Shown here in pieces: positions 24,573 through 32,640 of a stretch of 64,000 bases of DNA. A model generated the notes under the pieces. That model worked only from the letters and a program-made list of their open reading frames with translations, was not told the origin of the DNA and made no database searches. Source of the DNA: CAZFPA01 sp964520975 (GTDB lineage: Bacteria; Bacillota; Negativicutes; Selenomonadales; Selenomonadaceae); the NCBI GenBank assembly GCA_964520975.1, contig CAZFPA010000002.1, forward strand, positions 40,265-104,264, written 5' to 3'. Both the position numbers and the translations under genes were made by a program. How positions within the stretch are numbered: the first letter of the stretch is position 1; every line of letters starts with the position of its first letter.

Positions 24573-25058
24573 ATGGCTGTAAATGAAATCTTAAATGAAA
24601 TCGAGAATTTGGTAGTAGATGCCAAGCATCTTTTGTTTACGAATAAGAGCCTGGTAGAGGAGACGGACCTGGTGCGCCTGGTGGAGGATCTGCGCAATGA
24701 GCTTCCGCTGGAGCTCAAGCATGCCGAGGAGATCGTGCAGGAAAAGCAGGCAATCCTTGATGCAGCACAGGCTGAGGCCGCACGCATCGTTGAGCAGGCA
24801 AAGAACTATGCCGCCAAGCTGACGGATGAGAATGCTGTCGTTGTCCAGGCGCAGGAAAAGGCGAAGGCCATCATGACGCAGACGCAGGCGCAGGAGAAGG
24901 AAATCATGGAAAAGACCATGGCGAGCTCTCAGCAGCTGCGGGCGGATGCCGACCAGTATGCGAACCAGGTATTCGATCATCTCATTGCCAATGTCGGCAG
25001 TGCGTTGCAGGTTGTACAGCAGGCCAAGGCGGAGCTCAATCGCGGTAAGGAACAGTAA
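24573..25058 (+). CDS. Coiled-coil protein of unknown function, ATP-synthase-b-like
   Basis: A 161-residue, strongly helical, charged protein. Residues about 45-125 form a long coiled coil rich in A, E, K and Q ('QEKQAILDAAQAEAARIVEQA'). There is no membrane span or catalytic motif. Similar short coiled-coil proteins beside coaD are often labelled 'ATPase' or V-type subunit-H-like on weak similarity, and the real function is unknown. ATG 24573 lies 19 bp after coaD, and the phoP gene starts 2 bp after its stop, so it is embedded in the rsmD-coaD-phoP operon. Confidence 0.7.
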   Translation: MAVNEILNEIENLVVDAKHLLFTNKSLVEETDLVRLVEDLRNELPLELKHAEEIVQEKQAILDAAQAEAARIVEQAKNYAAKLTDENAVVVQAQEKAKAIMTQTQAQEKEIMEKTMASSQQLRADADQYANQVFDHLIANVGSALQVVQQAKAELNRGKEQ

Positions 25059-25060
25059 GC

Positions 25061-25747
25061 ATGAAGATTCTCATTGTGGATGATGAGGCATCGATACGGG
25101 AGCTTCTCCATTTCAATTTGGCCCGTGCCGGTTATGAGGTGCTGGAGGCTGCTGATGGGCAGGCTGCATTGCAGCAGGCGTCGGATGAGCAGCCGGATCT
25201 GATCCTGCTGGATATCATGCTGCCGGGCATGGATGGTTTCGAGGTTTGCCGGGCGCTGAAATCAGATGCGCAGCTGTCCCGCATCCCTGTTATCATGCTG
25301 ACTGCACGGGATGAAGAGATTGACAAGGTACTGGGGCTTGAGCTGGGGGCGGATGACTATGCCGTGAAGCCCTTCAGTACGCGGGAGCTCCTTGCGCGGA
25401 TCAAGGCCGTGCTGCGCCGCAGCGCGCCATCACAGCCGCAGCAGAACAAGCTCGCTGCGGGCAGTCTGCGCATGGATTTTTCCGCCTATGAAGCCTTTGC
25501 TGCCGGACAGAAGCTGGCGCTTACGCCAAAGGAATATGAATTGCTGAAGCTTTTCGTGACGAATCCCGGCCGGGCTTTTTCCCGGGATGAGTTGCTGGAA
25601 AAGGTGTGGGGCTATGAGTATTATGGTGATACGCGCACTGTAGATGTACATATCCGCCATCTCCGTGCCAAGCTCATGGCCGCCGATGCAGCCCTGGGCG
25701 AAGCCATTGGTACCGTACGCGGAGTCGGATACCGCTTTGAGATTTAA
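25061..25747 (+). CDS. phoP: OmpR/PhoP-family response regulator, probable partner of the PhoR-type kinase
   Basis: The 228-residue protein has a receiver domain with DD at residues 7-8, phospho-acceptor Asp51 in LLDIMLPGMDG, and Lys in 'DDYAVKPFS'. A winged-helix DNA-binding domain follows (about 130-228, with LTPKEYELLKLF and 'DTRTVDVHIRHLRAKL'). It is the only response regulator in the window and closely resembles PhoP, so it probably acts on the Pho boxes at 14768 and 18464. It lies 7 kb from the kinase, in an operon with rsmD and coaD. The pairing is inferred from family and proximity. Confidence 0.8.
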   Translation: MKILIVDDEASIRELLHFNLARAGYEVLEAADGQAALQQASDEQPDLILLDIMLPGMDGFEVCRALKSDAQLSRIPVIMLTARDEEIDKVLGLELGADDYAVKPFSTRELLARIKAVLRRSAPSQPQQNKLAAGSLRMDFSAYEAFAAGQKLALTPKEYELLKLFVTNPGRAFSRDELLEKVWGYEYYGDTRTVDVHIRHLRAKLMAADAALGEAIGTVRGVGYRFEI

Positions 25748-25761
25748 ATCAGGATATCACC

Positions 25762-25789
25762 GGCCGCAGCTATGTGCTGCGGCCTTTTG
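25762..25789 (+). terminator. Terminator of the rsmD-coaD-phoP operon
   Basis: GGCCGCAGC-TATGT-GCTGCGGCC followed by TTTTGT, 15 bp after the phoP stop. Confidence 0.85.
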
Positions 25790-25812
25790 TATGGAGACAT
25801 TCCCGTTCCCCA

Positions 25813-25842
25813 TAAAAAATCCAGCAGCGAAGGGCTGCTGGA
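25813..25842 (-). terminator. Terminator of lgt
   Basis: On the minus strand TCCAGCAG pairs with CTGCTGGA and is followed by TTTTTTATG, directly after the lgt stop codon. Confidence 0.75.
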
Positions 25843-25847
25843 AAAGG

Positions 25848-26690
25848 TCATTTCTTTTTTCGTTTTTTATTTGCCGCTGGCTCATGGCCGGATGGGGTTT
25901 CTGTTGTTGCAGTGACCGGCTGGCGCCGTTCGTTCCAGCCGAGCCATAGCCAACCGAGCAAGGCCAGGGTAAAGGCGCAGACACTTGTCATCTGTGCGGA
26001 TTTGAAGATGCCGAAGACGAGATTCGTGTAGTCGCCGCGCAGGTATTCGAGGCCGAAGCGCACGGCGGAGTAAAGCATGACGTAAAGGGCAAAAGCCTGG
26101 CCGCGGGCATGGCGGGTCGTGCGATACATGAGCAGCAGGGCGAAGATCACGATGTCCAGCTGGCCTTCCCAGACCTCTGCCGGCCAGAGCGGCTGGTCCC
26201 CATAGGTATGATAGGCCAGTGTCGTAGCCGGATAGATGATGCCGAATGCCGTGCCGGTTGGAGCTCCAAAGGCGTCTCCGTTCAGGAGGTTCGCACAGCG
26301 GCCAAGGGCCTGGCCGATTACAATTGCTGGTGCCAGGATGTCCATCATCGCCAAAGTGTCGATTCCGTGCCGCCGTGTGTAGAGGATGCCGACGAGTACG
26401 CCGAGCAGCACGCCGCCCTGGATGGCCATGCCACCCTGCCAGACATTGAACAGTTCCGTGATATGGTGCTGATAGTACTCCCAGTCAAAAAAGAACACAT
26501 CCCAGAGCCGGGCGCCGATGATGCCGCCAAGACCGCAGTAGATGCCGATATCCACTACATGTTCATGCCAGCGGCCATCCTGCTTTGCGAGGAAATAGCC
26601 AACGCCTGTAGCCAGGATGATGCTCAGGCTCAGCACGACGCCGTAAGCCCGGATGGGGAAATCACCAATGTAGAATAAATACGGATGCAT
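25848..26690 (-). CDS. lgt: Prolipoprotein diacylglyceryl transferase
   Basis: Lgt moves a diacylglyceryl group from phosphatidylglycerol to the lipobox Cys of prolipoproteins such as PstS. The 280-residue membrane protein has about seven spans, the N-terminal 'GDFPIRAYGVVLSLSI', a 'GGIIGARLWDVFF' region, and the signature 'GQALGRCANLLNGDAFG' (the GRxGNFxN motif, here with Cys-Ala). The C-terminus is a Lys-rich tail. AAAGGAGG precedes ATG 26690. Upstream on its strand is a full copy of the dispersed promoter element. Confidence 0.93.
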   Translation of the reverse strand: MHPYLFYIGDFPIRAYGVVLSLSIILATGVGYFLAKQDGRWHEHVVDIGIYCGLGGIIGARLWDVFFFDWEYYQHHITELFNVWQGGMAIQGGVLLGVLVGILYTRRHGIDTLAMMDILAPAIVIGQALGRCANLLNGDAFGAPTGTAFGIIYPATTLAYHTYGDQPLWPAEVWEGQLDIVIFALLLMYRTTRHARGQAFALYVMLYSAVRFGLEYLRGDYTNLVFGIFKSAQMTSVCAFTLALLGWLWLGWNERRQPVTATTETPSGHEPAANKKRKKK

Positions 26691-26719
26691 AAAGGTCCTC
26701 CTTTAGTCAATTCTTTTTC

Positions 26720-26773
26720 ATTATAACGCTATTGTTCAGGATTCCGCAACGCAAAATCCTGAACAATAGCGTT
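26720..26773 (-). repeat. Dispersed hairpin/promoter element, copy 2 (upstream of lgt)
   Basis: The clearest copy. AACGCTATTGTTCAGGATT on the plus strand is perfectly repeated, inverted, as AATCCTGAACAATAGCGTT, with an 11-bp centre CCGCAACGCAA. Read on the minus strand it ends in GCGTTATAAT, so TATAAT (26720-26725) faces lgt. Copies 1 and 3 share the centre and the right arm. Confidence 0.65.
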
Positions 26774-26920
26774 TCCGGGAGAAGACTGTCTTTGTGCCGC
26801 AACGGCGCGGAGAGCATGGCTATACAGGAAAAGGATGAAAAGAAGAAGATTTTCGCTAAATATATTTGAATTTTGTCCACGGGTGTGCTACTATAAGTAA
26901 CAAGTGAACATGTCAAAGAC

Positions 26921-27145
26921 TGAGATGAAGAGAGTATGTGCGGAGTAAAAGGCATAGCGAGCCGGTGACAGTGGAAGTCCGGTGCGATAGCTCCCAGCAG
27001 AAGATCACTTCGGAGTTGCAGGCTGAAAAGAGAGTAGGCTGCGCCGGGATTCCCCGTTACAGGAATAGCATATGTCAGTATGCGAAATAGGTGGTATAAT
27101 GATGGCTGGGCCTTCATCCTGTTTTGGGTGAAGGTCTTTATTTTG
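26921..27145 (+). promoter_or_regulatory. T-box leader for isoleucine upstream of ileS
   Basis: The 230-nt leader shows T-box parts in order: a stem I region beginning near 26921 (GATGAAGAGAGTA); a probable specifier ATC (Ile) at 27004-27006, in GAAGATCACTTCGG; a spacer region; a T-box-like AATAGGTGGTATAATG at 27085-27102, whose GGTGGTA includes the tRNA acceptor-binding bulge; then a terminator hairpin at 27111-27134 (CCTTCATCC/GGGTGAAGG) and TCTTTATTTT. Uncharged tRNA-Ile should favour the antiterminator and raise ileS expression. The T-box sequence is diverged from the textbook GGTGGNACCGCG. Confidence 0.8.
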
Positions 27146-27152
27146 TGAATAG

Positions 27153-27188
27153 CTCTCGTCCTGTTTCAGGACGGGAGTTTTTATTTTT
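27153..27188 (+). terminator. Second hairpin terminator before ileS
   Basis: CTCTCGTCCTG-TTT-CAGGACGGGAG followed by T5-A-T5. This is a stronger terminator than the first T-box hairpin and ends immediately before the ileS ribosome binding site (AGGAGGG). Its relation to the T-box switch is unclear. Confidence 0.7.
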
Positions 27189-27203
27189 AGGAGGGAAATC
27201 ACC

Positions 27204-30200
27204 TTGTACAGTAAAGTTGATACGAACCTGAACTTTGTTCAAAGAGAAAAGGAAATTGAAAAGTTTTGGAAAGAGCACGACATTGCGCAGAAGACCATCG
27301 ATCAGCGCGAGGGCTCGGATACGTTTACCTTTTACGATGGGCCGCCGACGGCCAATGGCAAACCGCATATCGGACATGTGCTCACGCGTGTCATCAAGGA
27401 TCTGCTGCCGCGCTATCAGTCTATGAAGGGGAAAAAGGTATTGCGCAAGGCCGGCTGGGATACGCATGGCCTGCCGGTAGAGCTTGAGGTTGAAAAGGCC
27501 CTGGGCCTCGACGGCAAGGAGCAGATCGAGAAATACGGCATGGAGCCCTTCATCAAAAAGTGCCGGGAATCTGTATGGAAATACAAGGGCATGTGGGAAC
27601 AGTTCTCCGATGTCGTCGGTTTCTGGGCGGATATGGAGCACCCTTATATCACCTATGAGAATGATTTCATTGAATCCGAATGGTGGGCGCTGAAAGAAAT
27701 CTGGGACAAGGGCCTGCTTTACAAAGGCTATAAGGTCGTTCCGTACTGCCCTCGCTGCGGCACGCCGCTCTCTTCTCATGAGGTGGCCCAGGGCTATAAG
27801 GATGTGAAGGAACGGTCGGCCATGGTGAAATTCAAGGTCAAGGGTGAGGATGCGTACTTCCTGGCCTGGACCACGACGCCGTGGACACTGCCTTCCAATC
27901 TGGCTCTCTGCGTGAATCCGGAAATCGATTATGTGAAGATCCGCGTGGCGGATACTGTCTACTATATGGCAGAGGCGCTCGTAGAAAGCGTATTTGCCGA
28001 TGTTGAGGGCGAGCGCGAGATTCTCGGAAAGTTCAAGGGCAAGGAACTTGAATATCGGGAATACGAGCCGCTCTACCCGTTTGCTGTAGGAAAAATCAAC
28101 AAGAAAGCCTTCTTTGTGACCTGCGATGACTACGTAACGACAACAGATGGTACCGGCATCGTCCATATGGCACCGGCCTTTGGTGAGGACGATTCCCGTG
28201 TCTGCAAAAGATATGATCTGCCGTTCGTGCAGTTTGTCGACGGCCAGGGCAATATGACGAAGGATACGGATTGGGAGGGCGTATTTGTAAAGGATGCAGA
28301 CCCGCTCATCATCAAGGATCTCAAGATCAAGGGGCTGCTCTTCAAGGCACCGGTATTCGAGCATAGCTATCCGCACTGCTGGCGCTGCGATACACCGCTC
28401 ATCTATTATGCGCGGGAATCCTGGTTCATCAAGATGACGGATGTAAAGGAAGAGCTCATTGCCAATAACAATACGGTCAACTGGATTCCGGAGAGCATCG
28501 GCAAGGGCCGCTTCGGGGACTGGCTCGAGCATGTGCAGGACTGGGGCATCAGCCGTAACCGCTACTGGGGTACGCCGCTCAATATCTGGGAATGCGAATG
28601 CGGCCATCAGCATGCCATCGGCTCCATCGAAGAGCTGAAGTCCATGTCGGATAACTGCCCGGAGAACATCGAACTGCATCGTCCGTACATCGATGCGGTG
28701 ACCATTAAATGCCCGCACTGCGGCAAGGAAATGCACCGTGTGCCGGAGGTCATCGACTGCTGGTTCGATTCTGGCTCCATGCCGTTTGCCCAGTGGCATT
28801 ATCCGTTTGAGAACAAGGATATTTTCGAGCGCCGCTTCCCGGCGGATTTCATTTCGGAGGCTGTCGATCAGACGCGTGGCTGGTTCTACTCGCTCATTGC
28901 GATTTCCACGCTGCTTTTCCATAAGGCACCGTACAAGAACGTCATCGTGCTCGGCCATGTGCAGGATGAAAACGGCCGCAAGATGAGTAAGTCGAAGGGC
29001 AATGCCGTCGATCCGATGGATGCGCTTACGAAGCATGGCGCTGATGCCATCCGCTGGTATTTCTACGAGAACAGCGCTCCCTGGCTGCCAAACCGTTTCC
29101 ATGACGGCGCGGTGCAGGAGGGCCAGCGCAAGTTCATGGGAACACTTTGGAACACCTATGCATTCTTTGTGCTCTATGCCAATATCGATGGCTTCGATGC
29201 GACGAAGTACAGCCTGGAATACGATAAACTGTCCGTCATGGATCAATGGGTGCTGTCCCGTCTGAATACACTGGTAAAGACCGTGGATGAGGATCTGTCC
29301 GGCTATAAGGTCACTGAGGCGGCCAAGGCACTGCAGGAGTTCGTCGATGAGCTCAGCAACTGGTATGTGCGCCGCAGCCGTGAGCGCTTCTGGTCCAAGG
29401 AGCTCACGCAGGATAAGATCAACGCCTACATGACGCTGTACACAGCTCTTGTTACGACGGTCAAGGCCGCGGCTCCGATGATTCCGTTCATGACGGAGAG
29501 CATCTACCGCAATCTTGTCTGCAGCATCGATGCTGCGGCACCGGAAAGCGTCCATCTCTGTGATTTCCCGACGGTTCAGGAGAAATTCATCGATACCGAG
29601 CTCGAGAAGAATATGGAACTGGTGCTGGAGATTGTCGTGCTGGGCCGTGCGGCCCGCAATACGGCCAACATCAAGAACCGTCAGCCGATCGGCAACATGT
29701 ATGTGAAAGCAGAGACCGGGCTCAGCGATTTCTTCCGGGAAATCGTGGAGAATGAGCTCAACGTGAAACAGGTCACCTTCAAGGACGATATGGAGGCATA
29801 TCTCAGCTACAGCTTCAAGCCGCAGTTCAAGGTGCTCGGCCCGAAGGCCGGCCGACAGATCGGCGAGATCAAGGCAGCCCTTGCAGCGGTCAACGGTCAT
29901 GCAGCGAAGGAGGAGCTGGATTCTACGGGCAAGCTCGTGCTGCAGCTCAAGTCCGGAGCATTTGAACTCCTGCCGGAGGATGTTGAGGTTACCATGGCGC
30001 AGACGGAAGGCTATGTATCCCAGCGCTATAATGGAGTCACTGTGGCACTGGAGACGACGCTGAGTCCGGAGCTCATCGAAGAGGGCTTTGTGCGTGAAAT
30101 CATCAGCAAGCTGCAGACCATGCGCAAGGAAAACGGCTTTGAGGTCATGGACCACATCACGGTCTATGCGGCTGGCAATGACAAGCTTGCGGCCCTCATG

Positions 30201-30323
30201 CAGAAGAACGAGGCCTTCATCAGGGATATCGTTTTGGCGGATGCGGTTGTCTACGGCAAGACGGATGGTTTTGCCAAGGAATGGAACATCAATGGCGAGG
30301 ATGTAACCCTGGCTGTAAAATAA
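27204..30323 (+). CDS. ileS: Isoleucyl-tRNA synthetase
   Basis: A 1039-residue class I synthetase. The HIGH motif appears as PPTANGKPHIGH (about 50-61) and KMSKS as GRKMSKSKGN (about 592-601). An editing (CP1) domain lies between them, and the C-terminus is an anticodon-binding domain. The 1039-residue length and 'YSKVDTNLNFVQREKEIEKFWKE' start suggest the longer, eukaryote-like IleS2 clade rather than the roughly 920-residue IleS1. In known cases that clade tolerates mupirocin, but this is inferred. The start is TTG 27204, 8 nt after AGGAGGG. Expression is controlled by the Ile T-box. Confidence 0.96.
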   Translation: MYSKVDTNLNFVQREKEIEKFWKEHDIAQKTIDQREGSDTFTFYDGPPTANGKPHIGHVLTRVIKDLLPRYQSMKGKKVLRKAGWDTHGLPVELEVEKALGLDGKEQIEKYGMEPFIKKCRESVWKYKGMWEQFSDVVGFWADMEHPYITYENDFIESEWWALKEIWDKGLLYKGYKVVPYCPRCGTPLSSHEVAQGYKDVKERSAMVKFKVKGEDAYFLAWTTTPWTLPSNLALCVNPEIDYVKIRVADTVYYMAEALVESVFADVEGEREILGKFKGKELEYREYEPLYPFAVGKINKKAFFVTCDDYVTTTDGTGIVHMAPAFGEDDSRVCKRYDLPFVQFVDGQGNMTKDTDWEGVFVKDADPLIIKDLKIKGLLFKAPVFEHSYPHCWRCDTPLIYYARESWFIKMTDVKEELIANNNTVNWIPESIGKGRFGDWLEHVQDWGISRNRYWGTPLNIWECECGHQHAIGSIEELKSMSDNCPENIELHRPYIDAVTIKCPHCGKEMHRVPEVIDCWFDSGSMPFAQWHYPFENKDIFERRFPADFISEAVDQTRGWFYSLIAISTLLFHKAPYKNVIVLGHVQDENGRKMSKSKGNAVDPMDALTKHGADAIRWYFYENSAPWLPNRFHDGAVQEGQRKFMGTLWNTYAFFVLYANIDGFDATKYSLEYDKLSVMDQWVLSRLNTLVKTVDEDLSGYKVTEAAKALQEFVDELSNWYVRRSRERFWSKELTQDKINAYMTLYTALVTTVKAAAPMIPFMTESIYRNLVCSIDAAAPESVHLCDFPTVQEKFIDTELEKNMELVLEIVVLGRAARNTANIKNRQPIGNMYVKAETGLSDFFREIVENELNVKQVTFKDDMEAYLSYSFKPQFKVLGPKAGRQIGEIKAALAAVNGHAAKEELDSTGKLVLQLKSGAFELLPEDVEVTMAQTEGYVSQRYNGVTVALETTLSPELIEEGFVREIISKLQTMRKENGFEVMDHITVYAAGNDKLAALMQKNEAFIRDIVLADAVVYGKTDGFAKEWNINGEDVTLAVK

Positions 30324-30333
30324 GTTTTTGCGA

Positions 30334-30367
30334 GGACCTGTACCCTTTTGGGGTGCGGGTCCTTTTT
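30334..30367 (+). terminator. Terminator of ileS
   Basis: AGGACC-GTACCC pairs with GGGTGC-GGTCCT (one G-U pair), followed by TTTTT, 10 bp after the stop. Confidence 0.85.
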
Positions 30368-30444
30368 GATAGATTGATTGGATTTTTATAGCTGTATATG
30401 ATAGAATTTTATAGATATAGAGTTTTTCAGCAGGAGGAAGAGAA

Positions 30445-30906
30445 ATGGCATTGTTAGAGATAAAAAAAGCCGGGGCACCGGTACTGAAGGAAGTATGTGC
30501 ACCCGTAGATAAAATTGATTCCAAATTGAAGCGGCTCATGGACGATATGGCGGAGACCATGTATGAGGCCAATGGCGTGGGACTGGCTGCACCACAGGTG
30601 GGCATTCCCATCCGCATGGTGGTCATTGATACGGGAGACGGGCTCTTTGAGCTCATCAATCCGCAGATCGTAAAGCGTGAAGGGACGGAAATCGACACAG
30701 AGGGCTGCCTGAGCGTGCCGCAGATCTTTGGCGAGGTCGAGCGGGCTGCACAGGTGACGGTGGAGTTCCTGAATCGTCGTGGCAAGCCGCAGCGCATTAC
30801 TGCGACAGGGCTTTTTGCCCGCTGCATCCAGCATGAGCTCGATCATCTGGAGGGGAAGCTGTTCATTGATATAGCCAAAAGCATTCGTCGGGGGGAAAAT
30901 GAATGA
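30445..30906 (+). CDS. def: Peptide deformylase
   Basis: Def removes the formyl group from nascent proteins. The 153-residue protein carries all three motifs: GVGLAAPQVG, EGCLSVPQ (Cys metal ligand) and QHELDHLEG (two His ligands and catalytic Glu). GCAGGAGG precedes ATG 30445. It overlaps fmt by four bases, so formylation and deformylation enzymes are made together. It probably starts a five-gene unit, def-fmt-DUF116-rsmB-rlmN. Confidence 0.97.
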   Translation: MALLEIKKAGAPVLKEVCAPVDKIDSKLKRLMDDMAETMYEANGVGLAAPQVGIPIRMVVIDTGDGLFELINPQIVKREGTEIDTEGCLSVPQIFGEVERAAQVTVEFLNRRGKPQRITATGLFARCIQHELDHLEGKLFIDIAKSIRRGENE

Positions 30907-31838
30907 AAAAACTGCGTACCATATTCATGGGAACACCGGATTTTTCGGTGCCCTGCCTGAAAAGGCTCACCGAGGTAGCTGAGGTCATCGCTGTGGTGAC
31001 GCAGCCGGATAAGCCGCGGGGGCGTGGGCAGAAGCTTTCACCTTCACCGGTCAAGGCCTTTGCGCTGGAGCATGGACTGCCGGTCTACCAGCCGGCCAGG
31101 ATCAAGACACCTGAATTTGAGCAGGTACTGGTGGATTTGCAGCCGGATCTCATGGTCGTCGTGGCCTTTGGCCAGATTCTTTCCCAGCGTATCCTGGATA
31201 TTCCGCCTTATGGCTGTGTGAATGTCCACGCATCGCTGCTGCCGCGTTACCGTGGGGCGGCGCCTATCCATTGGTCCATCATCCAGGGGGAGACCCGGAC
31301 GGGTGTGACGACGATGTTCATGGATGCAGGTCTCGATACGGGCGATATGCTCTTGAAAACGGAGGTCGAGATCGGACCGGAAATGGTCACGGAGGAGTTG
31401 CATGATGCACTCATGGCAGCCGGAGCGACACTGCTGGGGCAGACGGTGGAGCAGATTGCCAACGGAACCATCCAGCGGGAAAAACAGCAGGACGAGCTTT
31501 CCAACTACGCGCCGCTGCTCACGAAGGAGACCGGCCATATTGACTGGAGCCAGAGCGCGGCAGCAATACACAATCTTGTGCGTGGCCTGAATTCCTGGCC
31601 GGGAGCCTATACCTTTCTCGACGGGCAGAAATTCAAGATCTGGCGTACCCGTGTGGTGTCAGCTGCTGCGGCCGGTGCGCCGGGAGAAGTCCTGGCTGCC
31701 ACGAAGCAGGGCTTTCTGGTAGCGACCGGAGACGGTACACTGGAAATCCTGGAGCTGCAGGCGCCAAGCAAGAAAAAGATGGCTGCCCATGATTATATCT
31801 GCGGCCATGGATTGAAGCCGGGGACATGTTTTGCATAA
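30903..31838 (+). CDS. fmt: Methionyl-tRNA formyltransferase
   Basis: Fmt transfers a formyl group from 10-formyl-THF to initiator Met-tRNA. The 311-residue protein begins with 'IFMGTPDFSVPCL', has the catalytic stretch 'NVHASLLPRYRGAAPIHWSI' (Asn-His) and an OB-like C-terminal domain (about 205-311). The start overlaps the def stop, as is usual for this pair. Confidence 0.97.
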   Translation: MKKLRTIFMGTPDFSVPCLKRLTEVAEVIAVVTQPDKPRGRGQKLSPSPVKAFALEHGLPVYQPARIKTPEFEQVLVDLQPDLMVVVAFGQILSQRILDIPPYGCVNVHASLLPRYRGAAPIHWSIIQGETRTGVTTMFMDAGLDTGDMLLKTEVEIGPEMVTEELHDALMAAGATLLGQTVEQIANGTIQREKQQDELSNYAPLLTKETGHIDWSQSAAAIHNLVRGLNSWPGAYTFLDGQKFKIWRTRVVSAAAAGAPGEVLAATKQGFLVATGDGTLEILELQAPSKKKMAAHDYICGHGLKPGTCFA

Positions 31839-31854
31839 ATAAGAGGGCTTTTTT

Positions 31855-32640
31855 ATGGAGTATACATCGGAACGACCACGCAAGCGCCTGTTCATGGCGC
31901 TTTTATCGCTGAGCCTTTTGTGTATGGCCTTTCTGGGCTATGCCGTCTGGCGCATTACTTATCTGGGGCTCATGGAAATCAACGGCTCTCTGCCGCTGCT
32001 GCTTGGCGGCCTGTTCGCCGGCGCTGTGCTGGTGACGGGGATCGGCATCGTGAGCATGGTGGGGGCTATTCTTGGCCTGCCGGGTTTGTCAATCTTTCAA
32101 CGGCAGACCTATGCGCTCATCAATCTGCTGTTTCCTATCGCTATCATGCTGGGGAAGATCTTTGGTTTCAACCGCCGCCGCATTGAGCGCTCTTTTATAG
32201 CGGTGAGCAATCAGATCATCCATCAGCGTCATATCCGGGTACCGGCAGATCGTCTGCTGGTCGTTACGCCGCATTGTCTGCAGCTTGCGACCTGCCCGCA
32301 TAAGATTACCCGCGATCCCATGGCCAATTGCCAGCGCTGCGGTGCTTGTGATATCGGCGCATTGGTGCAGCTGGCTGAGGAGCTCGGGTTCCACTTTTTT
32401 GTCGTGACCGGCGGAACACTGGCCCGGCAGACAGTGAAGAAAATCCGGCCCAAGGCGGTTATGGCGATTGCCTGTGAACGGGATCTTACGAGCGGCATCC
32501 AGGATGTCTATCCGCTGCCGGCTGTCGGTGTGCTGAATATCCGGCCCAATGGGCCATGCTATAACACTCATGTGGACATCGAGCAGGTGCGTCGTGAAAT
32601 TGAGGCCATGCTGCTGCCTGCAGAGAAGAAGGAGAAATAA
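31855..32640 (+). CDS. DUF116 membrane protein with a Cys cluster
   Basis: A 261-residue protein with two N-terminal membrane spans (about 14-35 and 43-70), a third hydrophobic stretch near residue 85, then a soluble domain. A Cys-rich region 'CPHKITRDPMANCQRCGACDIG' (about 143-164) suggests a metal or Fe-S site. A second conserved Cys lies in 'IACERDLTSGIQ', another near 'GPCYNTHVD'. This matches DUF116, whose role is unknown. Gene order with fmt upstream and rsmB directly following (stop TAA 32638-32640, next ATG 32641) recurs in Firmicutes, suggesting a link to translation or a redox or metal step. Confidence 0.75.
   Translation: MEYTSERPRKRLFMALLSLSLLCMAFLGYAVWRITYLGLMEINGSLPLLLGGLFAGAVLVTGIGIVSMVGAILGLPGLSIFQRQTYALINLLFPIAIMLGKIFGFNRRRIERSFIAVSNQIIHQRHIRVPADRLLVVTPHCLQLATCPHKITRDPMANCQRCGACDIGALVQLAEELGFHFFVVTGGTLARQTVKKIRPKAVMAIACERDLTSGIQDVYPLPAVGVLNIRPNGPCYNTHVDIEQVRREIEAMLLPAEKKEK

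Noticed and set aside
27138..30827. A 1229-codon open frame on the minus strand opposite ileS and def
   Set aside because: It is the antisense shadow of ileS, caused by its codon bias. The plus-strand protein is clearly IleRS, and the reverse product has no recognisable domain.
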